IMG/VR virus record: IMGVR_UViG_3300025921_000002
Span: 1-64,000 of that record
Strand: one strand, 5' to 3'
DNA length: 64,000 nt
Origin: a virus
In this document: positions 50,901 to 58,429 of the stretch, in pieces
Position numbering within the stretch: position 1 is the first letter of the stretch
How the letters are laid out: the number at the start of each line of letters is the position of its first letter
Made by a program: the position numbers and the translations under genes
Notes under the pieces: generated by a model
What the model was told of the DNA's origin: nothing
The model's database searches: none
The model's input: the letters and a program-made list of their open reading frames with translations, nothing else

Positions 50901-50953
50901 CAGTTATACGTGTACGCACCTCGAAGCATCCAATATTTATCAATAGGCATTAA
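47921..50953 (+). CDS. Secreted-looking beta-helix fibre protein with Ig-like repeats
   Basis: 1010 residues. Residues 1-18 are a Sec signal peptide (MRKWLLLFLLLPLKIFA, cleavage after FA). Residues 20-620 form a right-handed parallel beta-helix (FVSPTGNDGNSGTSSGSP start, then NxxI/V-type coils), as in pectate-lyase-like tail spikes. Residues 650-990 hold about four Ig-like He_PIG repeats (YSPSTVVLP..., LPVGVSLNTSTGVVSGTP). Candidate receptor-binding or depolymerase protein; an export signal on a virion protein is unusual. Confidence 0.8.
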   Translation: MRKWLLLFLLLPLKIFAATWFVSPTGNDGNSGTSSGSPFLTLARVQTAYHAGDIIELQCNGTYIGTLTISAASQVIKYGSGTQPLISGFETLSGWASVGTNLWRVHDANLGATVKVFTINGTQYAPGRFPKVGYSIYTASTANTSITAAGLAGTWGANAQVVIRKNHFNMTTYPIVSVVGNVITYSGGSGDVPTPGSGAFIQNSLNALSQNGDWYYDGAGNITLYWVGTPPVNIQASRYDRLINITSGSGAIVNGINLTGANAYAIYGNNTTSAQIVNCTITQSDIGVYLNNNTSSIINGCIFNQINGNSITLATSNSNTINNTTVTTSGMIPGIATEYSGIRVIPNTARNTIITNSTVSNTGYNGYFVQGQVTMQNDIGHDCLNLLDDGAIYYFDVGQTAVTIPASVVSNCIGYNANGAPVGTNDGKNEAVVFYADDNTNHFTFSHCVGYNAGQYIFFSHNNQNVTWSNCLGYNAGISTMAMIHDRLGGKLSNITLANNQFINTIGQILILRSIWTDSTPADLTNWGVATNNAYGNNVTVANPFQTQLYSQPVQNLTFAGWKTATGQDGSSSYQTIPSPSALYPNPTSTSTTTTLSAVYKDLLGNSYSGVTSIAAYSALYLYYFGAIPPVAPSISYSPNNYTFYVNDPIPSPITPVNVGGAMTSAAINTPQPSGILFNTTTAVFTGTPLALSPSHTYTVNGINAGGSSSTPITFAIIDHPPVVSYNNSPQTATINVAMTPMSPTLVSGGAVTNYTSATALPAGVTINSVSGVISGVPTVLIPLTTFNINCSNSGGVYVVPIQLGVTNPAPALPHVTYSPSTVVLPINISMVPLVPTSTGGVVASYSAASLPVGVSLNTSTGVVSGTPTTLTSPTVYPIIAHNVTGDYTTNITLSVINTTPNPPVPSYNPATVVFQLGHIITPMVPFNSSDPATSWSIAPAVSAGLSFSLTTGILTGTPSALSPVTSYTVRADNTGGHNNTTITLSVVNPPPTPVIRVRTSKHPIFINRH

Positions 50954-50964
50954 TAATTAAAAAG

Positions 50965-51102
50965 TCATACCCATTTTACTAATCTCACGCTATCAGGACA
51001 CTTGCTTTCGATTTTCTTGCACTTAGTACAGATATACAAAGGTCTATTCCCTGCTGTTTTAATCCAAGAATGACCTAATAATTTACAAGTCCAGTTCTTC
51101 AT
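50965..51102 (-). CDS. Small zinc-ribbon protein, 45 residues
   Basis: WTCKLLGHSWIK and YICTKCKKIESKC provide CxxC-like pairs with a His, a small zinc-binding fold. Last gene of a short minus cluster controlled by the XRE gene at 51438. Function unknown. Confidence 0.6.
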   Translation of the reverse strand: MKNWTCKLLGHSWIKTAGNRPLYICTKCKKIESKCPDSVRLVKWV

Positions 51103-51108
51103 GGTGGT

Positions 51109-51354
51109 TTATTTTGTTACTACTTTTACCATAGCCCCGCCTGCATCAATGGTTTCGGCTAATTTGTTGTCTTTATATAGCAGGTAGGTATTGCCGTTTT
51201 TTACGTATTTATCGCAGTAGTGGATGTAGCCTATGATGCCCATATAAAACGTCAACTCATATTTTCTATCCTTATTATTAATAACTTTTGACTGATTGCA
51301 GGAGTTTAAACATAGTGCAAAATAATAATAACTGCGACTGCACACGTTGCCCAT
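51109..51354 (-). CDS. Hypothetical protein with possible lipobox
   Basis: 81 residues from ATG 51354; a TTG at 51381 is an alternative. FALCLNSCNQSK near residue 20 resembles a lipobox, followed by ELTFYMGIIGYIHYCDKYVK. It overlaps the 36-residue membrane frame at 51306 in another frame, an arrangement seen in spanin pairs. Start and role uncertain. Confidence 0.4.
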   Translation of the reverse strand: MGNVCSRSYYYFALCLNSCNQSKVINNKDRKYELTFYMGIIGYIHYCDKYVKNGNTYLLYKDNKLAETIDAGGAMVKVVTK

Positions 51355-51416
51355 AATTGCCAAACTTTTGTAAACGGGCAACCGACCATTAGCAAATAAC
51401 CTTCTTCTTCTATCAT
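51306..51416 (-). CDS. Membrane microprotein, 36 residues
   Basis: One transmembrane helix (WATCAVAVIIILHYV) after a short acidic start. Its 3' half overlaps the gene at 51109 in a different frame. It could be one half of an overlapping spanin-like pair, or a chance frame. Confidence 0.4.
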   Translation of the reverse strand: MIEEEGYLLMVGCPFTKVWQLWATCAVAVIIILHYV

Positions 51417-51437
51417 TTTGTTTCTACTGATTTAACT

Positions 51438-51767
51438 TTAAATGATTCCATTTCGTCTAACAATTCCGCATAGTTTGTTAACTTCATCGTTTTGGTTAAC
51501 CGAATGAGATTTATCAAATTCAGATTCATACAAACCGGGAATATCATAGGTGACGAATTTATTCAAATCCATTTTTAGCCACGAACATATTTTAAATAAG
51601 GTATCAACCTCGAATGTTTTTTTGGACAGTACCCGCGATAATGTAGGGGTTGATATGCCGATTTCCTTAGAGAAAAACCTAAGCCCTAATTTCTTATTAT
51701 TAGCGTAGTTAGCTAAAAACATCTTATCATTAATGGACTTAATGAAAAACCACTGATTAAATTTCAT
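51438..51767 (-). CDS. XRE-like transcriptional regulator
   Basis: 109 residues from ATG 51767. FFSKEIGISTPTLSRVLSKK followed by VDTLFKICSWLKMDLNKFV is a clear helix-turn-helix. The start codon lies 3 bases after TATCTTTG, so the mRNA should be leaderless. It is divergent to the fibre gene at 51848, whose -7 element is 46 bp away, so it may regulate fibre expression. Confidence 0.85.
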   Translation of the reverse strand: MKFNQWFFIKSINDKMFLANYANNKKLGLRFFSKEIGISTPTLSRVLSKKTFEVDTLFKICSWLKMDLNKFVTYDIPGLYESEFDKSHSVNQNDEVNKLCGIVRRNGII

Positions 51768-51770
51768 AAT

Positions 51771-51801
51771 CAAAGATACAGTTATCCAATATCAATTGCA
51801 A
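51771..51801 (-). promoter_or_regulatory. Promoter of the XRE-like gene
   Basis: Minus strand TTG (51801-51799), 20 bases, TATCTTTG (51778-51771), perfect consensus, ending 3 bases before the start codon. Confidence 0.85.
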
Positions 51802-51824
51802 CTTTTTTATTAAATAAATATTTT

Positions 51825-51832
51825 TAACTTTA
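51825..51832 (+). promoter_or_regulatory. -7 element of the fibre gene at 51848
   Basis: TAACTTTA 15 bases before the ATG. No TTTG at the right distance, so activation or weak activity is likely. Confidence 0.45.
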
Positions 51833-51847
51833 CGCAACAATTCAGCT

Positions 51848-54800
51848 ATGCGTAAATACTTATTACTGCTTCTGTTCCTTTTCCCCCTAATCTGTTTTGC
51901 GCAAGCAATCACACAGCAGGTAAAATCTCCAGCATCAGGTAGTTCAGCGGGTAATTCCTTTTTCCAATGGTACTCCGGCAACTACACTGGCTATCTTGGT
52001 GTTCCTTTCGGTACTAATGCAGTAACCAACAGGGCAACTGACATGAACGGTCTGATATATGTTCAGCTTGCCGACAGTACATTGCAATTCCGCTACAATG
52101 GCACATGGATACCCATTGGAAGCGGTGGAGGTGCTACAAGTGCTATCTACTTTTCGACCCAATTTGCGGGGTTAGGCACAATAGTTTCGCCCATCATTCC
52201 GAATGCAGACTCAATATTATTAGCGAACCAAATTACCAAACAGAATGTTTATAGTTATTTCAGAAAAGTAAGAACAGATACCGCCTTTTTTGGTCAGACA
52301 AGCCCCTCCTTAATCACAGGTGGACTACAGGCCGGAGTACTATCCTTACCCACCGCTACAAGCGGAACTAAAGGCGGATTAGGTGTACAGCTACTCGCTC
52401 AACCCACAGGCAACACCTCAATAGGCTACAACTCTATTATTTCAAGCGTTGAAACAGACACTTTAGAGGGCAGAAACTTTACCAACTATATGAATGCGTT
52501 CACTGGCGCAGTCAAGCACAGAGGTACAGGAATAGTAACTAACGCGAGTGATTTTGTAGCCCAAAGCCCCTACATTTCAAGCGGCGGAACAATAGCTAAC
52601 CAGTCAGGTATCGTTATACAGCCTCAAAAAATAACAGGGGTAACTAACGGGTATAGTATTTTACAATTAGGTACAACCGATAAGAACATCTTTAACGGGC
52701 CGATACACGCCTTTAACGTCCCCGTAGATTCATCCCCTGACACAGTTTTAACCCTTGTAAACGGTAAGATTTCAAGAGCAGCTTATATAGGTGGTACAAG
52801 CGGTAATGCTATCATTTCAGGGCTTGCCATGAGCTTATTCATCAATGGAAGCGGGGATACCTCTATAGTTGTCAGCCCCGGAACATGGCGAATTAACAAC
52901 ACCATCTATTCTAAAGCTACTTCATCTTTTTTCCCTATTTTACCAAGACCGATAGCAGGTGAGTTCTTTTACGAAACAGCCTACGCCACTACTTCTAATA
53001 CGATTTCTATCATAGCCGGAACATCAAGCCCCACACCAATAGAACCTGCTATACCTGCTAATACCGTTAGGGTAGGTTCGGCTTTAGTGAGCAATACGGG
53101 GATAGTGATAACTCCGACTACGCAAAGTACAATATACAACAATAACGACAGTTTAACAAGCAATAGAACGGTTTTTTTTAGCAATCATTATTTACAAATG
53201 GGCGATACGCTAAATAATAAAGCTCTATTTATAATCCAACCTATTGGAAATTCAATAGCTATGCTGGATTATAATTTAACCTCCGCAGAAAATGGACAAA
53301 TTGGTATTAGTCAAAATGCATCATCTATTGTTTATCAAGACACTTTGGGCAATAATAGCCAAGCAATAACTACAACGTCATTCTCATCGATAGCGTCTCA
53401 ATCTCTGGGGCAGGAATTTTCACTTTCATTAAATGGCGGCGTATCGGTTTCCCATGATGCTATCTTTGCTGATAGCTATAATTTTAGAGGCATTGAATAT
53501 GACCATGCCACCCACTACACTCCTAACGACTATACCCTGTTAAGCAAATACATGGCTGATAGCCTTTATTCAGGTGGTGTTAACATTTACAATTCAGACG
53601 GTACGTTAACCGGGGCAAGAACAGTTTCCGGTGGTGGTAATACCCTTCAATTTAGTTTACCAATAGAAGATTTTTCAGGAACAGAAACTTCAAGTCTAAA
53701 TCTTAATGGCACATCCACAAGCTTAATAGCCAGTTATGGTACAGGGGACACTTATAATTTATCCTCAACTATATCGGGAACAAATACCTCATTAGTTATA
53801 AATAGGATAAATTCAGCAAATGTAACTGGCTTTGAAATAAATAACACAGGTACAGGGATTATTGTTAAAGACGAGATAGGGGCTATAGGCCTTGTAGCTA
53901 ACACTTCGATTGATACCGCCAATATGACATCCAATCCTAAAGCATACGTTACGAGTGAGTGGGTGGCGGGACGTAGTGTGGGTGCTTTCCTTCCCCTAAC
54001 TTTCCCAACAGATCAGCACATAGACGGGGCACATCATTCACTGGTTTTTGAAACATTTACATCCGATAACGTAAATGAAGGAGTTTTAGCCATTGATTCA
54101 AGTGGATTTTATTTAGGGGCTTATACCTCCGGTAATCAGGTCATTAGAACAGGCCATTATACCGCTACAGGGAGCGGTTTAGATGTTGTTAATGATTTAG
54201 GCACCGGATTTAAATATAGCAATGCCGCTGACTATGCGACTATAGGTACGACTGATACATTAGGCATGGCCCCTGTTGGATGGGTTCAGCGATACGTGGC
54301 AGCGCATGCAGGAACTGGAACTGTAACCTCTGTATCCGGAACAACCAATAGAATAACCTCTACAGGCGGAGCAACCCCTGTAATTGATATATCTTCAACA
54401 TTTGAGGCTCTTTTAGGTAAGGTTGCAAATCCCTTATCTCAATTCGCCTCAACCACATCTGCTCAATTGGCGGGGGTGTTGAGTGATGAAAGCGGAACCG
54501 GGGTAGTGGCTTATACCACCAATCCGGTATTTACAACACCGAATTTAGGGACGCCATCGGCTGTTACTTTAACTAATGGGATGGGGCTGCCTGCTACCGG
54601 GCTGACAGGGACGCTTCAAGTTGCTCAATTCCCGGCGCTAACCGGAGATGTTACAACGTCAGCTGGCTCGCTGGCAACAGCTATCGGCGCAGGGAAAGTA
54701 ACCAACACGATGCTTGCCGGGAGTATATCCGCTTCAAAATTGGTTGGGACGGATATAACAACGGTCGGCACATTAGCGGCTGGTTCGATACCCTATTCGC

Positions 54801-55651
54801 TATTGACCGGAACGCCAACAATACCTACCGGAGCCAATCCAACAGCAAGCGCAGGTTTATCGGCGGTAAATGGTTTAGCGGCTACATTTATGCGCAGCGA
54901 TGGGGCGCCCGCTATAGATCAAAGCATATCCCCCACATGGACAGGGTTTCATACATGGAGTAAATCCAATATCGGAACGGGAGTTGGAACAGCCTTAGCT
55001 AACGTACTCGGGCTATGGAAAAATCCGACAGCCGCATTGGTCGGAGCAGTTCAAAATTCGCCTTTTAGCGGGTGGGAGGCCCAAGATTGGAATACATCTG
55101 CCGGAGGTTCATCGCAGGCGGTCGATATTTTGGTGCGCGCAGAAGCTGTGCAGGGAACAAACGCAAGTGCCGATCTGGCATTCTATTTAGCCGTTAATGG
55201 TGGTAATCCCGCTGCTACTGGCGTTAAGATTGGTGGAACGGGGAGAATCACTGCTCCTGCCTATACGATCAGTAACGCACCATCAACATCTGCATCTACG
55301 TATGATATTTTAACACGCAATACCTCTACTGGAGTGCAAGAGAAAATAACGTCAGCCACACTTTTACCCGCAGCTTCGGTTTCATCCGCCGGAACTCTAA
55401 CGCTGGCTCATGGCATTGATTATGTATTTACAGGCACCACAGCAACCTATACATTGCCTGCCATATCGGCAACAACCACTGGCAGGGCATACCAGATAAC
55501 AATAAAAAACAGAGGCAGTGGTTTGTTGACGGTTAACTCGGCAGCGGGTGGTAATGATATTTATACGACATCAGCCGTATCTACTTTTACTATATCAGCA
55601 GGTAGTTCTGCTACGCTAATGCCGGATGGCACATATTTTAACCTTGAGTGA
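51848..55651 (+). CDS. Secreted-looking tail fibre protein, 1267 residues
   Basis: Residues 1-19 form a signal peptide (MRKYLLLLLFLFPLICFAQA). The body is Thr/Ser/Gly-rich beta structure. Residues about 900-1040 carry fibre-type repeats (TPNLGTPSAVTLTNGMGLPA, LTGDVTTSAGS, KLVGTDITTVGTLAAG) seen in many phage tail fibres and host surface proteins. The 3' third has higher GC than the 5' part, suggesting modular exchange. Likely adhesin or fibre; the export signal is notable. Confidence 0.75.
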   Translation: MRKYLLLLLFLFPLICFAQAITQQVKSPASGSSAGNSFFQWYSGNYTGYLGVPFGTNAVTNRATDMNGLIYVQLADSTLQFRYNGTWIPIGSGGGATSAIYFSTQFAGLGTIVSPIIPNADSILLANQITKQNVYSYFRKVRTDTAFFGQTSPSLITGGLQAGVLSLPTATSGTKGGLGVQLLAQPTGNTSIGYNSIISSVETDTLEGRNFTNYMNAFTGAVKHRGTGIVTNASDFVAQSPYISSGGTIANQSGIVIQPQKITGVTNGYSILQLGTTDKNIFNGPIHAFNVPVDSSPDTVLTLVNGKISRAAYIGGTSGNAIISGLAMSLFINGSGDTSIVVSPGTWRINNTIYSKATSSFFPILPRPIAGEFFYETAYATTSNTISIIAGTSSPTPIEPAIPANTVRVGSALVSNTGIVITPTTQSTIYNNNDSLTSNRTVFFSNHYLQMGDTLNNKALFIIQPIGNSIAMLDYNLTSAENGQIGISQNASSIVYQDTLGNNSQAITTTSFSSIASQSLGQEFSLSLNGGVSVSHDAIFADSYNFRGIEYDHATHYTPNDYTLLSKYMADSLYSGGVNIYNSDGTLTGARTVSGGGNTLQFSLPIEDFSGTETSSLNLNGTSTSLIASYGTGDTYNLSSTISGTNTSLVINRINSANVTGFEINNTGTGIIVKDEIGAIGLVANTSIDTANMTSNPKAYVTSEWVAGRSVGAFLPLTFPTDQHIDGAHHSLVFETFTSDNVNEGVLAIDSSGFYLGAYTSGNQVIRTGHYTATGSGLDVVNDLGTGFKYSNAADYATIGTTDTLGMAPVGWVQRYVAAHAGTGTVTSVSGTTNRITSTGGATPVIDISSTFEALLGKVANPLSQFASTTSAQLAGVLSDESGTGVVAYTTNPVFTTPNLGTPSAVTLTNGMGLPATGLTGTLQVAQFPALTGDVTTSAGSLATAIGAGKVTNTMLAGSISASKLVGTDITTVGTLAAGSIPYSLLTGTPTIPTGANPTASAGLSAVNGLAATFMRSDGAPAIDQSISPTWTGFHTWSKSNIGTGVGTALANVLGLWKNPTAALVGAVQNSPFSGWEAQDWNTSAGGSSQAVDILVRAEAVQGTNASADLAFYLAVNGGNPAATGVKIGGTGRITAPAYTISNAPSTSASTYDILTRNTSTGVQEKITSATLLPAASVSSAGTLTLAHGIDYVFTGTTATYTLPAISATTTGRAYQITIKNRGSGLLTVNSAAGGNDIYTTSAVSTFTISAGSSATLMPDGTYFNLE

Positions 55652-55678
55652 GACACGCCTTTTCAAAATTATAGTTAT

Positions 55679-55686
55679 TATATTTA
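55679..55686 (+). promoter_or_regulatory. -7 element before the gene at 55693
   Basis: TATATTTA, 6 bases before the ATG. No consensus -33. Similar to other very short-leader starts in this genome. Confidence 0.4.
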
Positions 55687-55692
55687 CAAGAC

Positions 55693-56142
55693 ATGCAACC
55701 GACCGAACAGGAACTTAAAACAGTCAGGATAACCGCAAGATTATTTTTCTCGGTTAGCGTTATATTTGCTGTCTGCCTTGCATTTGTTTTCGCCAAGTCA
55801 GCAGAATATAATCCAGCCGTAAAATACTTTACGTCGGCGGGGGCTATCAACCAGCCTGTACGGGTTTGGGATGGCATTATAACAGTCACAACTGGCACGG
55901 CGCAATCGGTTGATATATCAAGTGCCGGATTTACCTCTATCAATTCTGTAGTTGTTACACCAGCTAATAACACAGCATCAACAACATCGATGCCAATAGT
56001 TTCAATAAAATCGTACACGGCTACCTCGGTCGTTTTTAATACTTTGGTTAGCAACACTGCCGGAATCGGTATTTTGGTAGGGCTTATTGTCCCATCATCA
56101 ACCACTGGAATGCAGGTTCATGTGCACGTAGACGGATGGTAA
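55693..56142 (+). CDS. Membrane-anchored fibre-domain protein
   Basis: 149 residues. One transmembrane helix at about 15-34 (LFFSVSVIFAVCLAFVFA), then a beta-sandwich (VWDGIITVTTGTAQSVDIS, INSVVVTPANNTASTTS) resembling C-terminal domains of phage fibres. Combining an anchor with a fibre-like domain suggests surface display on the host or a decoy for the receptor-binding protein. Inference only. Confidence 0.6.
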   Translation: MQPTEQELKTVRITARLFFSVSVIFAVCLAFVFAKSAEYNPAVKYFTSAGAINQPVRVWDGIITVTTGTAQSVDISSAGFTSINSVVVTPANNTASTTSMPIVSIKSYTATSVVFNTLVSNTAGIGILVGLIVPSSTTGMQVHVHVDGW

Positions 56143-56160
56143 ATTTAAACTCAACACGAT

Positions 56161-56385
56161 ATGGAAACAGCAATTGATTACCTTAAAAGAATATATGACG
56201 AACAGCCTGACTTATTTGATGCTTTGGCCATAGCTACTATTAAACGTCATATAGGCATTGAGCCCCTAACAGGCGGATGCAATCCCGACAACTGCCACGG
56301 TACGGTTGGATGCAGCAAATCAACATCACATGGCGCCTGCTCATGTGTCGGAAATGTATGTACATGGGTTCCTGATTTGGGATGA
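56161..56385 (+). CDS. Cys-rich small protein, 74 residues
   Basis: Helical N-terminus, then CNPDNCHGTVGCSKSTSHGA and CSCVGNVCTW, seven Cys in 40 residues. Could be metal-binding or disulphide-rich. ATGA-coupled to the next gene. Confidence 0.6.
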   Translation: METAIDYLKRIYDEQPDLFDALAIATIKRHIGIEPLTGGCNPDNCHGTVGCSKSTSHGACSCVGNVCTWVPDLG

Positions 56386-56762
56386 AAGCCATTGTATTTA
56401 TAACATGCTGGACTATTTATCTTTTCGGGTTTGGTTTCTATATTTTTGCCGAAGTTTTTACAGATTGGCCTGTTTTTCAGGTTAGGTGCATTTTATGGTG
56501 TTCTTTAATGGAACTTTTTATCGCTATGGCTGTTTTAGAGAACATACCGAATAGATGGTTAGCCGATACATTTTTATATAAACAGTTTATTCTTATTGCG
56601 TGGTTTACTTTAATTGTTACAGCAGGATTTGTCATGCTGAACGGGAATGGATTAGTACAAAATCCCTACTTGAATTTAGGGTGTTTTTACTGCGCGAATT
56701 TGTTATTTAGTTTCATTATCTTAAGCACCGGAATTAAAAATGGAATTTTCAAAGAGCATTAG
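56382..56762 (+). CDS. Four-helix membrane protein, holin-like
   Basis: 126 residues with four hydrophobic helices (IVFITCWTIYLFGFGFYIF, CILWCSLMELFIAMAVL, FILIAWFTLIVTAGFVML, CFYCANLLFSFIILS). Directly before two anchored coiled-coil proteins, so a lysis cassette role (holin) is likely. No family match. Confidence 0.6.
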   Translation: MKAIVFITCWTIYLFGFGFYIFAEVFTDWPVFQVRCILWCSLMELFIAMAVLENIPNRWLADTFLYKQFILIAWFTLIVTAGFVMLNGNGLVQNPYLNLGCFYCANLLFSFIILSTGIKNGIFKEH

Positions 56763-56763
56763 A

Positions 56764-57093
56764 ATGACACAACCCCAAACTTATAATCTCGACTGGATGG
56801 CCTTAGGGGAATGGGCAATATCAGTAGTCGGCATATTAATCGCTTTTTTCGGGTTTACAAACAAGTGGTTTAAAGATAGGGTTGATGCCCGTGAAAAATA
56901 CGCACAACAGCAAAAGCAGGAAAAGCAAGATTTTATTGAAAAGGTAGTTATTGCTACCGTATCTGCAACGCTTAACAGTACCCTCGGTGGCATAAAAGAA
57001 GATATTGCGACCCTATTTAAATATCGTGAAGATGACAGAACCCATAGTGACGGTCAATTCAGGGAATTGATGAAAGAGATAAGAAAGCCGTAA
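56764..57093 (+). CDS. Membrane-anchored coiled-coil protein
   Basis: 109 residues from ATG 56764 (56740 is an alternative overlapping the previous gene). One helix (WAISVVGILIAFFGFTN), then a charged coiled coil. Layout of an inner-membrane spanin or lysis regulator. Assigned by order and topology. Confidence 0.6.
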   Translation: MTQPQTYNLDWMALGEWAISVVGILIAFFGFTNKWFKDRVDAREKYAQQQKQEKQDFIEKVVIATVSATLNSTLGGIKEDIATLFKYREDDRTHSDGQFRELMKEIRKP

Positions 57094-57102
57094 CTTTGCC
57101 GA

Positions 57103-57414
57103 ATGCTTGAAATATTCAAAGAATATGGTTTACCATTAGGGATATTAATTGTACTTGCCTATTGGTATGCTAAAAAAGATAAACAGCACCGCGAGGAACG
57201 TGAAATTTTGGAACGTACCCGAAAGGAAGAACGCGAAACCTTAGAAAAACTTCACCGCGATGAACGGGAAAGTGTGGAGCGGTCACACAAAGAAGAACGA
57301 GATACTCTTCGTAAGACCGTAGAGGGCATCGCAGATAATTCAAACAAAGCGTTTAACAACTCCACCCAAGCCTTAACAGAGTTATCTACTCTTGTTAAAT
57401 CTATGAAGAAATGA
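57103..57414 (+). CDS. BhlA/UviB-like holin-type protein
   Basis: 103 residues. A single helix (YGLPLGILIVLAYWYAK) followed by a highly charged helix of KEERETLEKLHRDERE repeats. This is the plan of BhlA/UviB-like proteins used as holin-like factors. It completes the probable lysis group, although no endolysin was recognised. Confidence 0.6.
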   Translation: MLEIFKEYGLPLGILIVLAYWYAKKDKQHREEREILERTRKEERETLEKLHRDERESVERSHKEERDTLRKTVEGIADNSNKAFNNSTQALTELSTLVKSMKK

Positions 57415-57585
57415 CTACTTAAGTAAGGTCTTAACCCAATCCCTGAATAGTTGGTTAAAAGAACGCCCAAAGATGGCACGTATTGCTTCTTTATCCTTTT
57501 CAGGTATCAGAACTTCCATAGGTACGTAATCTGTTTTTTTACGGCCTGAATTAGGTCTTGCTCCACCTCTGCTTTTAGTAGTCAA
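57415..57585 (-). CDS. Small basic protein with SRGGARPNSGRKK motif
   Basis: 56 residues, TTG start at 57585 overlapping the previous TGA. SRGGARPNSGRKKTDYVPM then a helix with FGRSFNQLFRDWVKTLLK. This RGGARPxxGRK start recurs in small Bacteroidota DNA-binding proteins, perhaps AT-hook-like. A TTG start is supported by the TTGA overlap. Confidence 0.6.
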   Translation of the reverse strand: MTTKSRGGARPNSGRKKTDYVPMEVLIPEKDKEAIRAIFGRSFNQLFRDWVKTLLK

Positions 57586-57782
57586 TGTTTTTTATTCTTA
57601 ATATCTCTTATTACAAATGTGTCGGTATTGTCTTTTATATTTTCACCCTGAATTTTAAACATCTTAATCTCTTTGCCATGAGCAAAAATACTATCACTGA
57701 CGATACCATATAGAGACTCATCTGAAATATCAAAACCAGTCCCTTCCAATGCCTGCTTGTCAATGTTAAATTTCTTTTTCAT
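57582..57782 (-). CDS. Hypothetical protein, 66 residues
   Basis: ATG 57782, coupled to the upstream stop (ATGA). Lys-rich; no family recognised. Confidence 0.55.
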   Translation of the reverse strand: MKKKFNIDKQALEGTGFDISDESLYGIVSDSIFAHGKEIKMFKIQGENIKDNTDTFVIRDIKNKKH

Positions 57783-58063
57783 AAAGAGCATTGATTCAGG
57801 TTATGTGGTTCTTCGCAAGATACTACCAAGTATCTTAGGTCATCTTCTTGACCAATTTTTTGAACATATAACCCTCGATTACGCAACTCATCAAAAAGCA
57901 ATTCATTCCTTTCACTCACAGAACCTGCTGGAAATTGCGTTCTTTTAATGACACTCATCTTTTTTGACTGATTAATAACATTGTGATATGCAGATGGATT
58001 TTTATATTGCTCACGTTCCTCAAAAGGAGTGTTTGCCCAAAGCGGCCTATCTTTATTTTCCAT
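57779..58063 (-). CDS. Hypothetical protein, 94 residues
   Basis: Charged, helical protein (NELLFDELRNRGLYVQKIGQ) beginning MENKDRPLWANTPFEEREQY. It follows the membrane microprotein cluster on the same strand. No family recognised. Confidence 0.6.
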   Translation of the reverse strand: MENKDRPLWANTPFEEREQYKNPSAYHNVINQSKKMSVIKRTQFPAGSVSERNELLFDELRNRGLYVQKIGQEDDLRYLVVSCEEPHNLNQCSL

Positions 58064-58064
58064 G

Positions 58065-58184
58065 TTATTTAAAATAGTGATGAGCCAATTCCGTTCCTTT
58101 TATAATTATAAGCATAATTGCTCCGATAATCATAACAACATCAACACATTTCCGAGCGTGTTCTATCGTTCCAAACTTTTCCAT
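58065..58184 (-). CDS. Membrane microprotein, 39 residues
   Basis: One transmembrane helix (CVDVVMIIGAIMLIII) and a His-containing tail. Last of four tiny membrane frames in this 360-base stretch. Confidence 0.55.
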   Translation of the reverse strand: MEKFGTIEHARKCVDVVMIIGAIMLIIIKGTELAHHYFK

Positions 58185-58187
58185 AAC

Positions 58188-58271
58188 TTACAAATTTTTT
58201 AGTGCAATGGCTATTATAAATAGCGACCAACAAATAATGTAAAACCATTTGTTATAAAATAACTTGTTCAT
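58188..58271 (-). CDS. Membrane microprotein, 27 residues
   Basis: MNKLFYNKWFYIICWSLFII then a short end: basic start plus one membrane helix. ATGA overlap with the 19-residue frame upstream. Confidence 0.5.
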   Translation of the reverse strand: MNKLFYNKWFYIICWSLFIIAIALKNL

Positions 58272-58327
58272 CTTTTTATCCTTAAAATTATGTTAATTAA
58301 AATTCCGAATAACAGTAACTCTATCAT
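58268..58327 (-). CDS. Membrane microprotein, 19 residues
   Basis: MIELLLFGILINIILRIKR: a minimal hydrophobic helix with a basic C-terminus. Real only if the chained starts are used; the ATGA overlap supports this. Confidence 0.4.
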   Translation of the reverse strand: MIELLLFGILINIILRIKR

Positions 58328-58330
58328 AGC

Positions 58331-58429
58331 TTAAAATAACTTTAGCATTTTGGCAATAATAATTGCGGCTACCTGCGAAAAAGAACCAATGCAAAACCAA
58401 ATGGCTCTTATCTTATTCTCCCTTTGCAT
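58331..58429 (-). CDS. Membrane microprotein, 32 residues
   Basis: MQRENKIRAIWFCIGSFSQV followed by AAIIIAKMLKLF: a basic start and a membrane helix. The ATG lies inside the end of the gene at 58413 (overlap of 17 bases). Confidence 0.5.
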   Translation of the reverse strand: MQRENKIRAIWFCIGSFSQVAAIIIAKMLKLF

